Source of the DNA: Macrococcoides goetzii
Lineage (GTDB): Bacteria > Bacillota > Bacilli > Staphylococcales > Staphylococcaceae
Length of the DNA: 64,000 nt
Direction of reading: 5' to 3'
NCBI RefSeq assembly: GCF_002742385.2
Contig: NZ_MJBI02000004.1
Coordinates: 62,001-126,000, forward strand
This document shows, one piece after another, positions 10,236 to 20,270 of this stretch (its first letter is position 1; every line of letters begins with the position of its first letter). Under the pieces are notes generated by a model. The model did not search any database. It was not told the origin of the DNA and worked only from the letters and a program-made list of their open reading frames with translations. A program made the position numbers and the translations under genes.

Positions 10236-11279
10236 TTGTTATTCGAAAAAGCTAAATCATTTATAAAACAGATGGGCAATGAATTAAATATTGAAGAAGA
10301 TACGATTAATAAAAGATTACTGTCAATTCAACAAGAAATCGAGCGTACCGGCTCTTATATACATACAACAGAAGAATTGACGTATGGTGCACGTCTTGCC
10401 TGGCGCAATAGTAATCGCTGTATCGGTCGCCTTATATGGGATAAGTTAAATGTCGTTGATATGCGCCATGTAGGAGATGAAAAAGACTATCTCACAGCAC
10501 TTGAAACACATATCGAGCGTGCAACAAATAACGGAAAAATTATTCCGACGATCACAATCTTTAATCAGCAGGCTAACATTAACTTCGAACTGCTAAACGA
10601 TCAGCTTATTCGATATGCTGATGATCCAATTGTTAGTGATACAAAAAAATTAATCGAACATACCGGTTATAAACATTTCGGAAAATTTCTACCGTTACTC
10701 TATCGCTATAATAATCAATACAAAACATATGATATTCATCCCGACCTTATAAAAGAAGTACGTATTGAACATCCTGATTTCCCGAAGTTTAATGCGCTAG
10801 ACCTCCATTGGTATGCTGTACCGATTATATCCGGCATGGATTTATCTATCGGCGGTATTACTTACCCATTGTGTCCTTTTAATGGCTGGTATATGGAAAG
10901 TGAGATTGCAAGTCGTAATTTTCTAGATGATTATCGTTATAACTTACTGGAGCCTATCGCCCGCAGTATGGATTTAGATATAAGCAGAACGACGAGTTAC
11001 TGGCGAGATAAAGTCGTCGTTGAGTTAAACTATGCAGTTTATCACTCATATAAACAGCAAGGCTATTCCATCGTTGATCATTACAACGCCAGCAGACAAT
11101 TTCTAAAATTTGAAGAGAATGAAGCGGAAAATAATAGAAAAGTAACCGGAGACTGGACGTGGCTTATTCCGCCGATTTCTCCTTCTCTTGTTCATAATTG
11201 GCACAAAGGTTACGACAATACTTATCACGAACCGAATTTTTATTATAAAAAGAAAAAAGCAACGTGTCCGTTTCATTAG
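10236..11279 (+). CDS. nos: Bacterial nitric-oxide synthase oxygenase
   Basis: A 347-residue heme oxygenase-domain NOS that makes nitric oxide from L-arginine; bacterial forms lack the reductase domain and borrow electrons. WRNSNRCIGR carries the proximal heme ligand at Cys62, and GWYMESEIASRNFLDDYRYN and the C-terminal HNWHKGYDNTYHEPNFYYKKK are family hallmarks. The longest frame starts at GTG 10227, but that GTG is part of the ribosome site GAGGTG. A TTG at 10236-10238, 6 bases further on, gives MLFEKAKSFI, matching staphylococcal NOS (MLFKEAQAFI as recalled), so TTG is chosen. It is monocistronic. Confidence 0.95.
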   Translation: MLFEKAKSFIKQMGNELNIEEDTINKRLLSIQQEIERTGSYIHTTEELTYGARLAWRNSNRCIGRLIWDKLNVVDMRHVGDEKDYLTALETHIERATNNGKIIPTITIFNQQANINFELLNDQLIRYADDPIVSDTKKLIEHTGYKHFGKFLPLLYRYNNQYKTYDIHPDLIKEVRIEHPDFPKFNALDLHWYAVPIISGMDLSIGGITYPLCPFNGWYMESEIASRNFLDDYRYNLLEPIARSMDLDISRTTSYWRDKVVVELNYAVYHSYKQQGYSIVDHYNASRQFLKFEENEAENNRKVTGDWTWLIPPISPSLVHNWHKGYDNTYHEPNFYYKKKKATCPFH

Positions 11280-11293
11280 GACACGTTGCTTTT
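11255..11293. terminator. Bidirectional terminator shared by nos and the beta-helix gene
   Basis: Arms of 15 bp, A4GCAACGTGTCC (11255-11269) and GGACACGTTGCT4 (11279-11293). The stem overlaps the stop codons of both convergent genes. T runs on both strands suit termination from either side. Confidence 0.85.
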
Positions 11294-12428
11294 ATAATTC
11301 ACCCATTGATTCATCTTTAGCTATCGTTTCTGCATAAAAATCATCTACTTCTATCTTTTTAATCTTCTTTAAGTTTTTATTTTGCATACACACGACATTT
11401 TTCGCAGCACCTATTTTAATAGTACACGTATTATCTTCACTGAATTGATTATCGATGATATAGATATCTTTATTCTTCTTACCATCGTAACTCTGAAACA
11501 ATATTGCGTATTTATCATTGATAGAGTGAAAATGATTGTTACGTATAACAGTCATTTCCCCCGCTTGCGCACCATGGTCTCTCCCGTATAAATCAAGTGA
11601 ATATTTCCCCTTCTTCGTTGCTAAATAACGTATACCACCATTACAGTCATTAAAGGTATTATCATATACATGCAATACTTTTGATTTTAGGAAAGTAAGT
11701 GCATAATCTCCCATCTTGTCAAAAGTATTATTTTTTACAGTGATATTCTCATAATAAATTTCATATGTGCTGGCATGACTACCAATCGCTCTGTTCCAAG
11801 GTTTCATCATCGGTTCATTAGAATTACCGAAATAACAACCTTCAATGATGACATTCTTTGTCACTGTGCCATCATATTCACCGAACTTTGGGAAAGAGTC
11901 TTTCAGTTGTAGATCTAGTTGAATCGCTTCACTAAAAGCACGTTCTCCACTATCATCTCGAAACCCGAGGAACTTACATCCCGTCACTTTAAAACCGTCG
12001 ATACCACACGCATCAATCGCATGCCCTTGTACAACATTTTTAAAGGTTACATCTTTAATTTCAATTTCACGCGCATGACCAAGCGACATAATACTATTAT
12101 TAAAATTTAGGACATGACCATATTGATCAAACGTTCCACCTTCAATCTTAATATAGCCATTACCATCGTATCCTTTATATCCTTCACTTTTCTTACCGTT
12201 TTTAAGCATTGCAAAAGGACTCATACGACGCAATATGGCATCAGGATGCAAATGTAAATAAGTGTGTGCATAAATCACTAATTCTTTACCGATGTAATAT
12301 GTCCCTTCCGGAATATATACTTCTACAGGCTCTTTTTTTGCCTGATTAAGTGCACGCTGTAAGCCAATCGTATCAAAAAGAACATGGCGACCTTTCGCAC
12401 CAAAATCTTTAATATTAATCTTTTTCAT
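11292..12428 (-). CDS. Right-handed parallel beta-helix (pectate lyase-superfamily) protein
   Basis: A 378-residue protein opening KKINIKDFGAKG, the usual N-terminal cap of glycosyl hydrolase family 28-like and pectate lyase-superfamily proteins, followed by repeated beta-helix rungs (IEIKDVTFKNV, FKVTGCKFLG, VIIEGCYFGN, ITVKNNTFDKM, VIRNNHFHS, IYIIDNQFSED). No signal peptide or transmembrane segment is evident, so it appears cytoplasmic or is exported by an unknown route. The substrate is unknown; a polysaccharide is the natural guess. It is convergent with nos. Confidence 0.75.
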   Translation of the reverse strand: MKKINIKDFGAKGRHVLFDTIGLQRALNQAKKEPVEVYIPEGTYYIGKELVIYAHTYLHLHPDAILRRMSPFAMLKNGKKSEGYKGYDGNGYIKIEGGTFDQYGHVLNFNNSIMSLGHAREIEIKDVTFKNVVQGHAIDACGIDGFKVTGCKFLGFRDDSGERAFSEAIQLDLQLKDSFPKFGEYDGTVTKNVIIEGCYFGNSNEPMMKPWNRAIGSHASTYEIYYENITVKNNTFDKMGDYALTFLKSKVLHVYDNTFNDCNGGIRYLATKKGKYSLDLYGRDHGAQAGEMTVIRNNHFHSINDKYAILFQSYDGKKNKDIYIIDNQFSEDNTCTIKIGAAKNVVCMQNKNLKKIKKIEVDDFYAETIAKDESMGEL

Positions 12429-12530
12429 CTATAACACCTTCAAATCATTTATAATGTAATTACGATTATACCCTGTTTTAATCAGCTGTATACTCTAAAT
12501 TTAAAACTTACGTTTAAAGGAGCGCTGAAG

Positions 12531-13088
12531 ATGAGTGAAGCTTTATTAATTATTGATTATTCTAATGACTTTGTAGCACTTGACGGCAAACTGACGTGCG
12601 GAGAACCTGCGATTGCACTTGAAGATGCAATGGTTAAAAAATGGAACGACTATAAAGATAACAATAAACCGATTTTTGTATTGATGGATCTACATTTTGA
12701 AAATGATACTTACCATCCTGAAACAAAATTATTCCCACCGCACAATATTAAAGATACGGATGGCAGACATCTTTATGGTAAGTTGCACGAACTCTATTTG
12801 CGTGATAAAGATGATAACAACGTATTCTGGATTGATAAAATGCGATATAGTGCGTTTAGTGGTACACCTTTATTACAACTTTTACGCGAAAGAAATATAA
12901 AAAAGATCGAACTTACTGGAGTATGCACTGATATTTGCGTACTTCATACAGCAGTCGAAGGTTATAATTTAGGCTTTGAAATGTCAGTCGATGAACGCGC
13001 GGTTGCTTCATTCAATGATGAAGGTCATCGTTATGCACTCCAACACTTCAAGAACGTATTAGGCATGACTGTAGAAGAGATTAATTAA
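12531..13088 (+). CDS. pncA: Nicotinamidase (isochorismatase-family cysteine hydrolase)
   Basis: A 185-residue cysteine hydrolase. The triad positions are visible: Asp9 in LLIIDYSNDF, Lys in WIDKMRYSAFSGT and the nucleophile Cys in ELTGVCTDICVLHTA. That pattern fits nicotinamidase, which converts nicotinamide to nicotinate for PncB. The order pncA, ppaC, aldehyde dehydrogenase is shared with staphylococci (recalled), supporting the assignment over other isochorismatase-fold hydrolases. The ATG follows an AAAGGAGCGC site. Confidence 0.85.
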   Translation: MSEALLIIDYSNDFVALDGKLTCGEPAIALEDAMVKKWNDYKDNNKPIFVLMDLHFENDTYHPETKLFPPHNIKDTDGRHLYGKLHELYLRDKDDNNVFWIDKMRYSAFSGTPLLQLLRERNIKKIELTGVCTDICVLHTAVEGYNLGFEMSVDERAVASFNDEGHRYALQHFKNVLGMTVEEIN

Positions 13089-13130
13089 TCATGATAAAAT
13101 AGATAAGAATAATACTAAAAGGAGACTATT

Positions 13131-14048
13131 ATGAAAATTTTAACTTTCGGACATAAAAACCCAGATACAGACACAGTAACATCAGCTTTAGTAATGGAAG
13201 ATTTACAAAAAGCTTTAGGAAAAGACATTGAAGCAGTTCGTTTAGGTGACTTAAATGGCGAAACAGAATATGCTTTAAAACACTTCAATGTAAATGCCCC
13301 ACGTGTAATCGAACGTTTACATGGTGAAGATGTTATCTTAGTCGACCATAACGAGTTTCAACAGTCAGCTGACGGCATTGAAGATGCGAATATCTTAATG
13401 GTAGTAGATCATCACCGTATTGCTAACTTTGAAACAGCAGGACCTTTATACTACCGTGCAGAACCAGTTGGTTGTACAGCAACGATCTTAAACAAGATGT
13501 ATAAAGAACATGGTATTGAAATTAAACCTGAAATTGCAGGTTTAATGGTATCTGCTATTATTTCAGATTCATTATTATTTAAATCTCCAACTTGTACAGA
13601 TGAAGATGTTAAAGCTGCTGAAGAATTAGCTGCTATTGCTAACGTTGATATTCAATCTTACGGATTAGATATGTTAAAAGCTGGTGCAAAGACTGCTGAT
13701 AAGACAGCTGAAGAATTATTAAACATCGATGCTAAATCATTCTCTATGGGTGAGCACGAAGTTCGTGTCGCGCAAGTGAATACTGTTGATATCGATGAAG
13801 TATTAAGCCGTCAGGAAGAATTAGAAAATGCTATCAATGCTGAAACAGCACAAGAAGGATATGCATTATTTGTACTTGTTGTTACTGATATCTTAAATTC
13901 TAACTCTAAAGTGTTAGCATTAGGACAACAACAAGCAGCAGTTGAAAAAGCATTCAATGTAGTATTAGATAAAAACACAGCTGTACTTGAAGGTGTTGTA
14001 TCTCGTAAGAAACAAGTTGTTCCTCAACTTACAGATGTATTATCATAA
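13131..14048 (+). CDS. ppaC: Manganese-dependent inorganic pyrophosphatase
   Basis: A 305-residue family II (DHH) pyrophosphatase hydrolysing PPi to phosphate, which drives biosynthetic reactions. The metal-binding motifs are [10 protein letters not shown] (residues 7-16), VDHNEF, the DHH motif VVDHHRI and [11 protein letters not shown]. The C-terminal DHHA2 domain contains [10 protein letters not shown], which contacts substrate. Codon use is that of a highly expressed gene and the start has a strong AAGGAGA site. Confidence 0.96.
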   Translation: MKILTFGHKNPDTDTVTSALVMEDLQKALGKDIEAVRLGDLNGETEYALKHFNVNAPRVIERLHGEDVILVDHNEFQQSADGIEDANILMVVDHHRIANFETAGPLYYRAEPVGCTATILNKMYKEHGIEIKPEIAGLMVSAIISDSLLFKSPTCTDEDVKAAEELAAIANVDIQSYGLDMLKAGAKTADKTAEELLNIDAKSFSMGEHEVRVAQVNTVDIDEVLSRQEELENAINAETAQEGYALFVLVVTDILNSNSKVLALGQQQAAVEKAFNVVLDKNTAVLEGVVSRKKQVVPQLTDVLS

Positions 14049-14066
14049 ATAGAAGAGGTGTTTGTC

Positions 14067-14336
14067 ATGGAAATTATTCAAGGAAATAATAAATTTTATA
14101 TTGGTGATGAAGCACAACCAGAAGCAGAAATCACTTTTAAGCCTTCAGGACAAGACACAATCGTAATCGACCACACATATACAGATCCAAAATTACGTGG
14201 TCAAGGTATCGCTAAAGCATTAGTATTAAAAGTTACAGATTATGCTAAGGCAAATAATTTAAAGATTATTCCTTTATGTTCATATGCACGTATCGTTATG
14301 GAACGTGACGATGCCTTAAGACAACTGATTAAATAA
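14067..14336 (+). CDS. Small GNAT-like N-acetyltransferase (YjdJ type)
   Basis: An 89-residue single-domain member of the short GNAT group, with acetyl-CoA loop DPKLRGQGIAKALV and a conserved Cys in IIPLCSYARIVMER that is typical of this subfamily. The ATG at 14067 is chosen because the AGAGGTG site lies 7 bases upstream; the longer frame would use the GTG inside that site. It is 18 bases downstream of ppaC and probably read through from it. The acceptor substrate is unknown. Confidence 0.82.
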   Translation: MEIIQGNNKFYIGDEAQPEAEITFKPSGQDTIVIDHTYTDPKLRGQGIAKALVLKVTDYAKANNLKIIPLCSYARIVMERDDALRQLIK

Positions 14337-14370
14337 CAAAAAGAGACGCGGGGTGCGTCTCTTTTTGTTA
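14335..14370 (+). terminator. Terminator of the ppaC-GNAT unit
   Basis: 15-bp arms AACA5GAGACGC (14335-14349) and GCGTCTCT5GTT (14355-14369) with a GGGGT loop. The T run lies inside the right arm. Confidence 0.88.
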
Positions 14371-14435
14371 TATTTGAAAGAATGAAAAAATGGTATGGCT
14401 TTATTATAATTTAAATTTTCTGAATAATCAATAAC

Positions 14436-15398
14436 TTATTTTATTAAAATGCCAATTTGTTTTTTTACTTCATCAATTACTTTCATTGTTTGATGTGAAG
14501 TCTCTAAATTAAGCGCCTTAAAATCTTTATTTTTAATCGCTTCTATGAAATGCGCTATTTCATATGACATAGGTGGTGCATCACTCACTATTTCTTCAAT
14601 AACTTCTCCATGGCGATTCAACTTCTGAACTTTATTTGGTGCAGAGATTTTATCAATTAATATAATACCTTCTTCACCAACAATCTCTGATGGTAAATGG
14701 CTATCAATAATTTTTGAATAGCTGAGTACAGATGTCATATAATGATGATTACAAATAATCGTACCTTGCCCATCAGCGCCAGTTGACAACAGTTTGCCAG
14801 TCGCTTGAATTGTTTTAGGCATTCCAAATAAATTAACTAAAGGACTAATAGTGTAGACACCTAAGTCCATTAATGCTCCGTTTCCCAGTTCAGGTTTAAA
14901 AGCATTTTCTACTATACCATCTTTATATTTATCATAGCGAGAGGAATATTGATTATAGTGGAAGTTGGCACGACGAATGATTCCGATTTCTTTAATCCAT
15001 TCATGAAGTTTGATAAAAGATGGTGAGTAAATACTTTTCATCGCTTCCATGAAGAACACATCATTATTTTCCATCGCCTGATACATTAAATTAAAGTTTT
15101 TTTCACTTGTGGCAATTGGTTTCTCACATAAAACATGTTTACCGTGATTCATTGCTTGTATTGCCTGTTGATGATGTAATATATTTGGAGTAGCTATATA
15201 AATGATATCCACTGCTTCATCATTCAACAATTTATCCATATCATCTGTAAAGTTAGGAATATGATGTTTTTCTGCAAAACTTTGCGCACGTTCAATCGTT
15301 CTGGAATAGACGCTATGTAGTTCAAATTCTGGAACAGTTTTACCTGCCTCGATAAATCGATCAGTAATCCAATTTGTTCCGATAAGACCAAATTTCAT
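14436..15398 (-). CDS. Gfo/Idh/MocA family NAD(P)-dependent oxidoreductase
   Basis: A 320-residue two-domain oxidoreductase. The Rossmann start GLIGTNWITDRFI lacks the usual third glycine (GxGxxG appears as GTNWI). The catalytic EKP motif (HGKHVLCEKPIA) is intact, and the C-terminal alpha/beta domain has GNGALMDLGVYTISP. These enzymes oxidise or reduce sugars, inositols or dihydrodiols; the substrate is unknown. It is divergent from the aldehyde dehydrogenase at 15475. Confidence 0.82.
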   Translation of the reverse strand: MKFGLIGTNWITDRFIEAGKTVPEFELHSVYSRTIERAQSFAEKHHIPNFTDDMDKLLNDEAVDIIYIATPNILHHQQAIQAMNHGKHVLCEKPIATSEKNFNLMYQAMENNDVFFMEAMKSIYSPSFIKLHEWIKEIGIIRRANFHYNQYSSRYDKYKDGIVENAFKPELGNGALMDLGVYTISPLVNLFGMPKTIQATGKLLSTGADGQGTIICNHHYMTSVLSYSKIIDSHLPSEIVGEEGIILIDKISAPNKVQKLNRHGEVIEEIVSDAPPMSYEIAHFIEAIKNKDFKALNLETSHQTMKVIDEVKKQIGILIK

Positions 15399-15474
15399 TT
15401 ATTTCACCCCGGAATTTTTATCGTTTATTTATTAATTAGTATACACCTTAACAATGCTAAATGGAGGAATTTTC

Positions 15475-16845
15475 ATGAATATTCACGAAGATATCAAAAA
15501 GATGAAAGACTATTTTGCAACGCACGAAACAAAGCAGATTAAAGTAAGAAGAAAAAAATTAAAAGCGTTAAAAAAAGCTATAAAATCGTATGAAACGGAT
15601 ATTATCGATGCTTTAAACAGCGATCTTGGTAAAGGAAAAGTTGAAGCGTACGCCACTGAAATCGGCATCGTGTTAAAAGAACTTTCTACATATATCAAAG
15701 AAATCAAAAACTGGAGTAAGGTGAAATCAATCAATACGCCGATGATGCAATTTCCAGGTAAAAGTTATTTAATGTATGAACCTTATGGTACTGTGCTTAT
15801 CATCGGACCATTCAACTATCCTTTCCAACTCGTGATGTCGCCATTAATCGGTGCTATCGCAGCTGGGAACTGTGTAGTTGTAAAACCGTCAGAACATACA
15901 CCTCAAACAAGCATTGTTATCGAACAAATTTTGAAAGAAGTCTTTGAACCTGAATACGTAAAAGTGATTCAAGGAGAAAAAGAAATAACGTCAGCTCTAC
16001 TGGACGTTCGCTTTGATTATATCTTCTTTACGGGCAGTACAAAAGTAGGACAAATCGTCTATGAAAAAGCAAGTAAACACCTTACACCAGTTACGCTGGA
16101 ACTCGGTGGAAAGAGCCCTACTATCATAGATGATACTGCTAATATTAAAGTTGCAGCTGAACGTATTGCATTCGGTAAATTCATGAATGCCGGTCAAACG
16201 TGTATTGCACCTGATTATGTATTGATTGACAATAAAGTGAAAGACAAATTTCTTAAAGCGATGCAATCTACCTTGAATGAGTTTTATGGAAAAAATGCAT
16301 TAGAAAGTGAAGACTATGGTCACATTATCAACGACCAGCACTTCAATCGCTTAACAGCAATGATTGATGAAGCACATGACCGTATTCTTATTGGAGGCAC
16401 TTCAAAAGCAGATGTATTGCATATAGCACCGACGATTATTGATGCTCGATTAAACGACTTATCGATGCAGGAAGAAATATTCGGGCCTATCTTACCGATC
16501 ATCGGTTACAATAACAAAGAAGAAATTTTTGAAACAATTCAGCAATATGAAAAACCATTGGCATTATATATATTTAGCGATGATCATGATTTTATTAGAG
16601 ACGTATTCACACGTGTATCATTTGGCGGTGGATGTGTAAATGATACAATCATGCATGTCGCTAATCCTTATTTACCTTTTGGCGGTGTGGGACATTCAGG
16701 TATGGGACATTACCATGGAAAATATACATTTGAATTATTCAGTCATCAAAAAGCATATATGACAAAAAGTACGAAGTTGGAATCCGGTATTATGTTTCCA
16801 CCTTACAAAGGAAAATTCAGATACGTCAAACAAATATTTAAATGA
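15475..16845 (+). CDS. Aldehyde dehydrogenase
   Basis: A 456-residue class 3-like NAD(P)-dependent aldehyde dehydrogenase. The catalytic Glu lies in VTLELGGKSP and the nucleophile Cys in KFMNAGQTCIAPDY; the cofactor-binding FTGSTKVGQ is also present. The start is set at ATG 15475, 7 bases after TGGAGGAA. It is shorter than ALDH1-type enzymes and ends with a basic, hydrophobic tail, like fatty-aldehyde dehydrogenases. In staphylococci an equivalent gene also follows ppaC (recalled). The physiological aldehyde is not known. Confidence 0.88.
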   Translation: MNIHEDIKKMKDYFATHETKQIKVRRKKLKALKKAIKSYETDIIDALNSDLGKGKVEAYATEIGIVLKELSTYIKEIKNWSKVKSINTPMMQFPGKSYLMYEPYGTVLIIGPFNYPFQLVMSPLIGAIAAGNCVVVKPSEHTPQTSIVIEQILKEVFEPEYVKVIQGEKEITSALLDVRFDYIFFTGSTKVGQIVYEKASKHLTPVTLELGGKSPTIIDDTANIKVAAERIAFGKFMNAGQTCIAPDYVLIDNKVKDKFLKAMQSTLNEFYGKNALESEDYGHIINDQHFNRLTAMIDEAHDRILIGGTSKADVLHIAPTIIDARLNDLSMQEEIFGPILPIIGYNNKEEIFETIQQYEKPLALYIFSDDHDFIRDVFTRVSFGGGCVNDTIMHVANPYLPFGGVGHSGMGHYHGKYTFELFSHQKAYMTKSTKLESGIMFPPYKGKFRYVKQIFK

Positions 16846-16855
16846 TATATGAATG

Positions 16856-16891
16856 AAAAAGGAAGATCTCAAATTTGAGATCTTCCTTTTT
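16856..16891. terminator. Bidirectional terminator between aldehyde dehydrogenase and the surface protein gene
   Basis: A perfect 36-base self-complementary hairpin. Each arm runs A5GGAAGATCTCAAA, centred at 16873/16874, with T runs on both strands. It serves two convergent genes. Confidence 0.88.
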
Positions 16892-16902
16892 AGGTTTATT
16901 TA

Positions 16903-19815
16903 TTAAATTTCTTCGTCTCTTCTTTTACGAGAAGCTGCGATTAATGCGCCACCAGCTAATAATGCTGCTGCTGCACCTGTTGCAATTGCTGCATTGTTCG
17001 CTTCACCTGTATCCGGTAAATTGCTATCTGGAGTTACAGTAGCTTTCTCTGAATCTTTAACATCAGGTAATTGACCACCTTCTGCTGGTGGTGTTACTGG
17101 AGTTTTATCATCTCCACCACCATCTGTTGGAGGTGTTACTGGAGTTTTGTCATCTCCACCACCGTCTGTTGGTGGTGTTACTGGAGTTTTGTCATCTCCA
17201 CCACCATCTGTTGGAGGTGTTACTGGAGTTTTGTCATCTCCACCACCATCTGTTGGAGGTGTTACTGGAGTTTTATCATCTCCACCACCGTTGTCGCCAG
17301 GAGGTGTAATACCAGTATCACAACTTGGTCCAGCTTCGCCAGTACCATAGTAACCTTGGTCTACATTAGCATTAGATTTATCTTTTAAGTTTACGATAAC
17401 ATCGATTGGACCATCTGAATCAACTTCATCATGTAAGTCTGCTTCGATATTAGCAATAACTGGTGACCAGTCTAATGGATTGTGGAAGTTTACGAGGTAA
17501 GTTCCTTCAGCTAAACCGTGGAACGCATATTCTCCCCAAGCATTAGTATAAGTTTCACCAATTGTATTACCAGAGTAGTCACGTAGTGTTACACGTAATC
17601 CTACAACTGGGTTTTCTCCCGCGTCTTGCATGTTGTTACGGTTAGCATCCCACCATACTTTGTTTCCGATAGATAAGTTACCAGCTGTACCTTCGCCGAT
17701 AGAAACGACAGAACATACTTCTGGAGGTAATGGTAATTTTGTTGGAGGTGTTACTTCTCCACCGCCACCTGGAGGCGTTACTGGTGGTGTTACTTCTCCA
17801 CCGCCACCTGGAGGTACGATAACTGGAGAACCAGTTTTTAATACATAACCTTGGTCTACATCAAAGTTGCTTGCACCATTAATTACTACACGTACATCTG
17901 TTGGTCCATCTGAATCGATTACATCATGTAAATCAGCTTCTAAGTTAGCGATAACTGGTGACCAATCTAATGGATTGTGGAAGTTAACGATATAAGTTCC
18001 GTTTGGTAAGTTATCAAATTGATAATGACCATTTGCATCTGTATAAGTTGTACCGATTAAGTTACCTGCTTCATCACGAATTGTAACTTTTAAATCTTTA
18101 ACAGGTGCTTCATTTGGATCTTGTAAGTTATCTAAGTTGCCTTCTTTATCTTGATCATCCCACCATACTTTATCTCCGATAGAGTATTTACCTTCAGGTC
18201 TAACTGGGTCTGGCGTTGGTTCTGGCGTTGGTTCCGGTTTGCCTGGATCTGGCGTTGGAACTGGAGTAACTACTCCGCCTCCACCATTATTTACATAACC
18301 TTGGTCTACATCCAGATTGTCTTTACCATTGATATCAGCTAAAACTGCTACAGGACCGTCTGAATCAATAACTTCGTCTCCTAAGTTAGCAATAACTGGT
18401 GACCAGCCAAGTGGTGTATCAAAATCAACACGGTAAGTACCATTTGCTAAATTATCAAATCTGTATTGACCGTTTGCATCTGTGTAAGTTTCACCTACAA
18501 AGTTACCAGCATAGTCATGTAAAGTTACTTTAATACCTTCGATACCTTTTTCGTCAGCATCCTGAACATTATTTGGTGCTTTAGTATCTTCTTCTAATTT
18601 ATCTTCCCAAACTTTGTCACCTAAAGAATATTTACCAGTATCAGGTTTTTCTGTTGTTGGTGGTTCTTCTGTTGTAGCTGGTGGTTGTTCCACTGTTGGT
18701 GGTTCTTCTGTTGTTGGTGGTTCAGGGTTACCCGGTAAATCATTTACTGAATGTCCTGCACCTTTTTTATATCCTTGGTCTACATGTAATGAATCATTGT
18801 TGTTAATTACAACACGTACATCTGTTGGACCATCTGAGTCTCTATCATCACTTGCATCAAAATCAACGTTAGCGATAACAGGTGACCAAGTTAATGGGTT
18901 TTTAAATGTTACATTATAAGTACCATTTTTTAAACCAGTAAACTCATAGTAACCAGTTGCATCTAAAGATTTTTCCGCAACGATATTACCAGCTTCATCA
19001 CGTAATTCAACTTTGAAAGCCGCTAACTCTTCTGGAGTAGCTAACACTAAACTTTCATTTTCATCACGTAAGTTGTTGTTCGCTTCACCGTTAGCGCCTA
19101 AAAGATCGTCAAAGATACGACCAGCAATTTTATGGTTGCCAGTGTCCTCAACTGGTGCTTCTGTTGTCGGCGCTTCTGTTGTCGGCGCTTCTGTTGTCGG
19201 CGTTTCTGTTGTTGGTGCTTCTGTTGTTGGCGCTTCTGTTGTTGGCGCTTCTGTTGTTGGTGGATCTATTTTACTATCGTCATTAACGTTATAACCAGGA
19301 ACGATATATCCTTGATCTAAATTAAAGTTGTCTGCTCCATTGATTTCAAATAATGCATCTGTTGGACCTACTGAGTTTTGACCAGTTCCAACGTGTTCAT
19401 TTTGACGTACTCCCTGATAAGTTAAATCAGGTGCCACAAAGTTAATTTTATATTTTCCGTCTTTCAAACCTGAAATGCTCCAGTTACCATTTGCATCAGA
19501 TACAGTTCTTGCTACTTCAGCTCCACCATATTCTGAAACTATAACAGTAATGTTACCAATTCCTTTATCTTCGCCGGCATCATACATATTATTTAAGTTA
19601 AAATCATACCAAGTTTTATCTCCAATAGTATATGTCGCTTCTGATGCTGCTTCAGTCGTTGTTGTATCATCTGTTGCTGCACTTGCTTGGCTTCCTGTAA
19701 ACACTAAAGATCCAATTAAAATTGAAGCTGTACCCACAGATGAAAATTTTCTGATTGAAAATTTATTTAATCTGTTAGGAAGGAAATCTAATTTACTTTT
19801 GTTTGATTTTTTCAT
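16903..19815 (-). CDS. LPXTG-anchored surface protein with five SdrD_B-like domains
   Basis: A 970-residue cell-wall protein. A YSIRK-type signal ([20 protein letters not shown], residues 17-36) precedes an Ala-rich cleavage region. Five Cna/SdrD B-like modules follow, each opening like SIGDKVWWD and closing with a VDQGY-type motif. They are joined by low-complexity linkers: TTEAP repeats after B1, Pro/Glu/Thr after B2, Pro/Thr/Glu/Asp after B3, GGGGEVTPP after B4 and five [14 protein letters not shown] copies after B5. The sorting signal LPDTG, a hydrophobic segment and SRKRRDEEI end the chain. No fibrinogen-type A domain is present. The only two cysteines flank B5. Sortase A anchoring is from family knowledge; the ligand is unknown. 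Confidence 0.9.
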   Translation of the reverse strand: MKKSNKSKLDFLPNRLNKFSIRKFSSVGTASILIGSLVFTGSQASAATDDTTTTEAASEATYTIGDKTWYDFNLNNMYDAGEDKGIGNITVIVSEYGGAEVARTVSDANGNWSISGLKDGKYKINFVAPDLTYQGVRQNEHVGTGQNSVGPTDALFEINGADNFNLDQGYIVPGYNVNDDSKIDPPTTEAPTTEAPTTEAPTTETPTTEAPTTEAPTTEAPVEDTGNHKIAGRIFDDLLGANGEANNNLRDENESLVLATPEELAAFKVELRDEAGNIVAEKSLDATGYYEFTGLKNGTYNVTFKNPLTWSPVIANVDFDASDDRDSDGPTDVRVVINNNDSLHVDQGYKKGAGHSVNDLPGNPEPPTTEEPPTVEQPPATTEEPPTTEKPDTGKYSLGDKVWEDKLEEDTKAPNNVQDADEKGIEGIKVTLHDYAGNFVGETYTDANGQYRFDNLANGTYRVDFDTPLGWSPVIANLGDEVIDSDGPVAVLADINGKDNLDVDQGYVNNGGGGVVTPVPTPDPGKPEPTPEPTPDPVRPEGKYSIGDKVWWDDQDKEGNLDNLQDPNEAPVKDLKVTIRDEAGNLIGTTYTDANGHYQFDNLPNGTYIVNFHNPLDWSPVIANLEADLHDVIDSDGPTDVRVVINGASNFDVDQGYVLKTGSPVIVPPGGGGEVTPPVTPPGGGGEVTPPTKLPLPPEVCSVVSIGEGTAGNLSIGNKVWWDANRNNMQDAGENPVVGLRVTLRDYSGNTIGETYTNAWGEYAFHGLAEGTYLVNFHNPLDWSPVIANIEADLHDEVDSDGPIDVIVNLKDKSNANVDQGYYGTGEAGPSCDTGITPPGDNGGGDDKTPVTPPTDGGGDDKTPVTPPTDGGGDDKTPVTPPTDGGGDDKTPVTPPTDGGGDDKTPVTPPAEGGQLPDVKDSEKATVTPDSNLPDTGEANNAAIATGAAAALLAGGALIAASRKRRDEEI

Positions 19816-19865
19816 ACAAAATCCTCCTTTAAAATAAAAACATGCAATAATGCTACAATGAACAC

Positions 19866-19871
19866 ATTATA
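19866..19871 (-). promoter_or_regulatory. Candidate -10 box of the surface protein gene
   Basis: A perfect TATAAT on the minus strand, 50 bases before the ATG. A convincing -35 hexamer is not visible at 17 bases. An AAAGGAGGA ribosome site follows at about 19820-19830. Confidence 0.45.
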
Positions 19872-20270
19872 CACTTTAATTCTATAGACTTTATTTTCTT
19901 AAGTAAACCCTTATTAAATCGCTTAAGATTAAAATTAATATAATTTTCAGTATTCTTGAAAAAGTATTATATTTACAAAACCAAGTTATTTATTTTGAAA
20001 ATTTTTACATTAAACTTTATTTTAATAACATTTTAATTATTACTGCATATTTATAGAACAATTAAATAGAAATTTAACAGTTAAACCAATCATTATGAAA
20101 TATTAAAGAATAAAATTTAATTTTAATAATATATTCTTATAATATTTTTCAGATTAATTCACTTTATTATTAAATATGTTAAAAATAATCATTTCTGTGT
20201 AGAATTATTTACTTCAAATGTGTCTAAATTGTGACATTTTATATCTTCCGAAATTTTTTTACATTAAGTG
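19872..20270. other. AT-rich gene-free stretch between surface protein and amidase genes
   Basis: About 400 bases, very A/T-rich, with no open frame of note on either strand and no clear terminator. It contains the upstream region of the surface protein gene, and the downstream end of the amidase gene adjoins it. I see no agr or RNAIII-like structure, although in S. aureus an amidase of this kind adjoins agr. Confidence 0.5.

Noticed and set aside
12440-12480. ATAATGTAATTACGATTAT between the beta-helix gene and pncA as a Zur box
   Set aside because: Half-site spacing does not fit the Zur consensus and neither gene is a zinc-regulated type.
17071-17388. Open frames with CCWRCYW-like or SPPPSVGGV repeats on the plus strand opposite the surface protein
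   Set aside because: They are antisense shadows of the [14 protein letters not shown] repeat; no ribosome sites and no family features.
19816-20270. agr/RNAIII locus next to the nitrilase-family gene, as in S. aureus
   Set aside because: No hld, agrB, agrD or RNAIII-like hairpins are visible on either strand.
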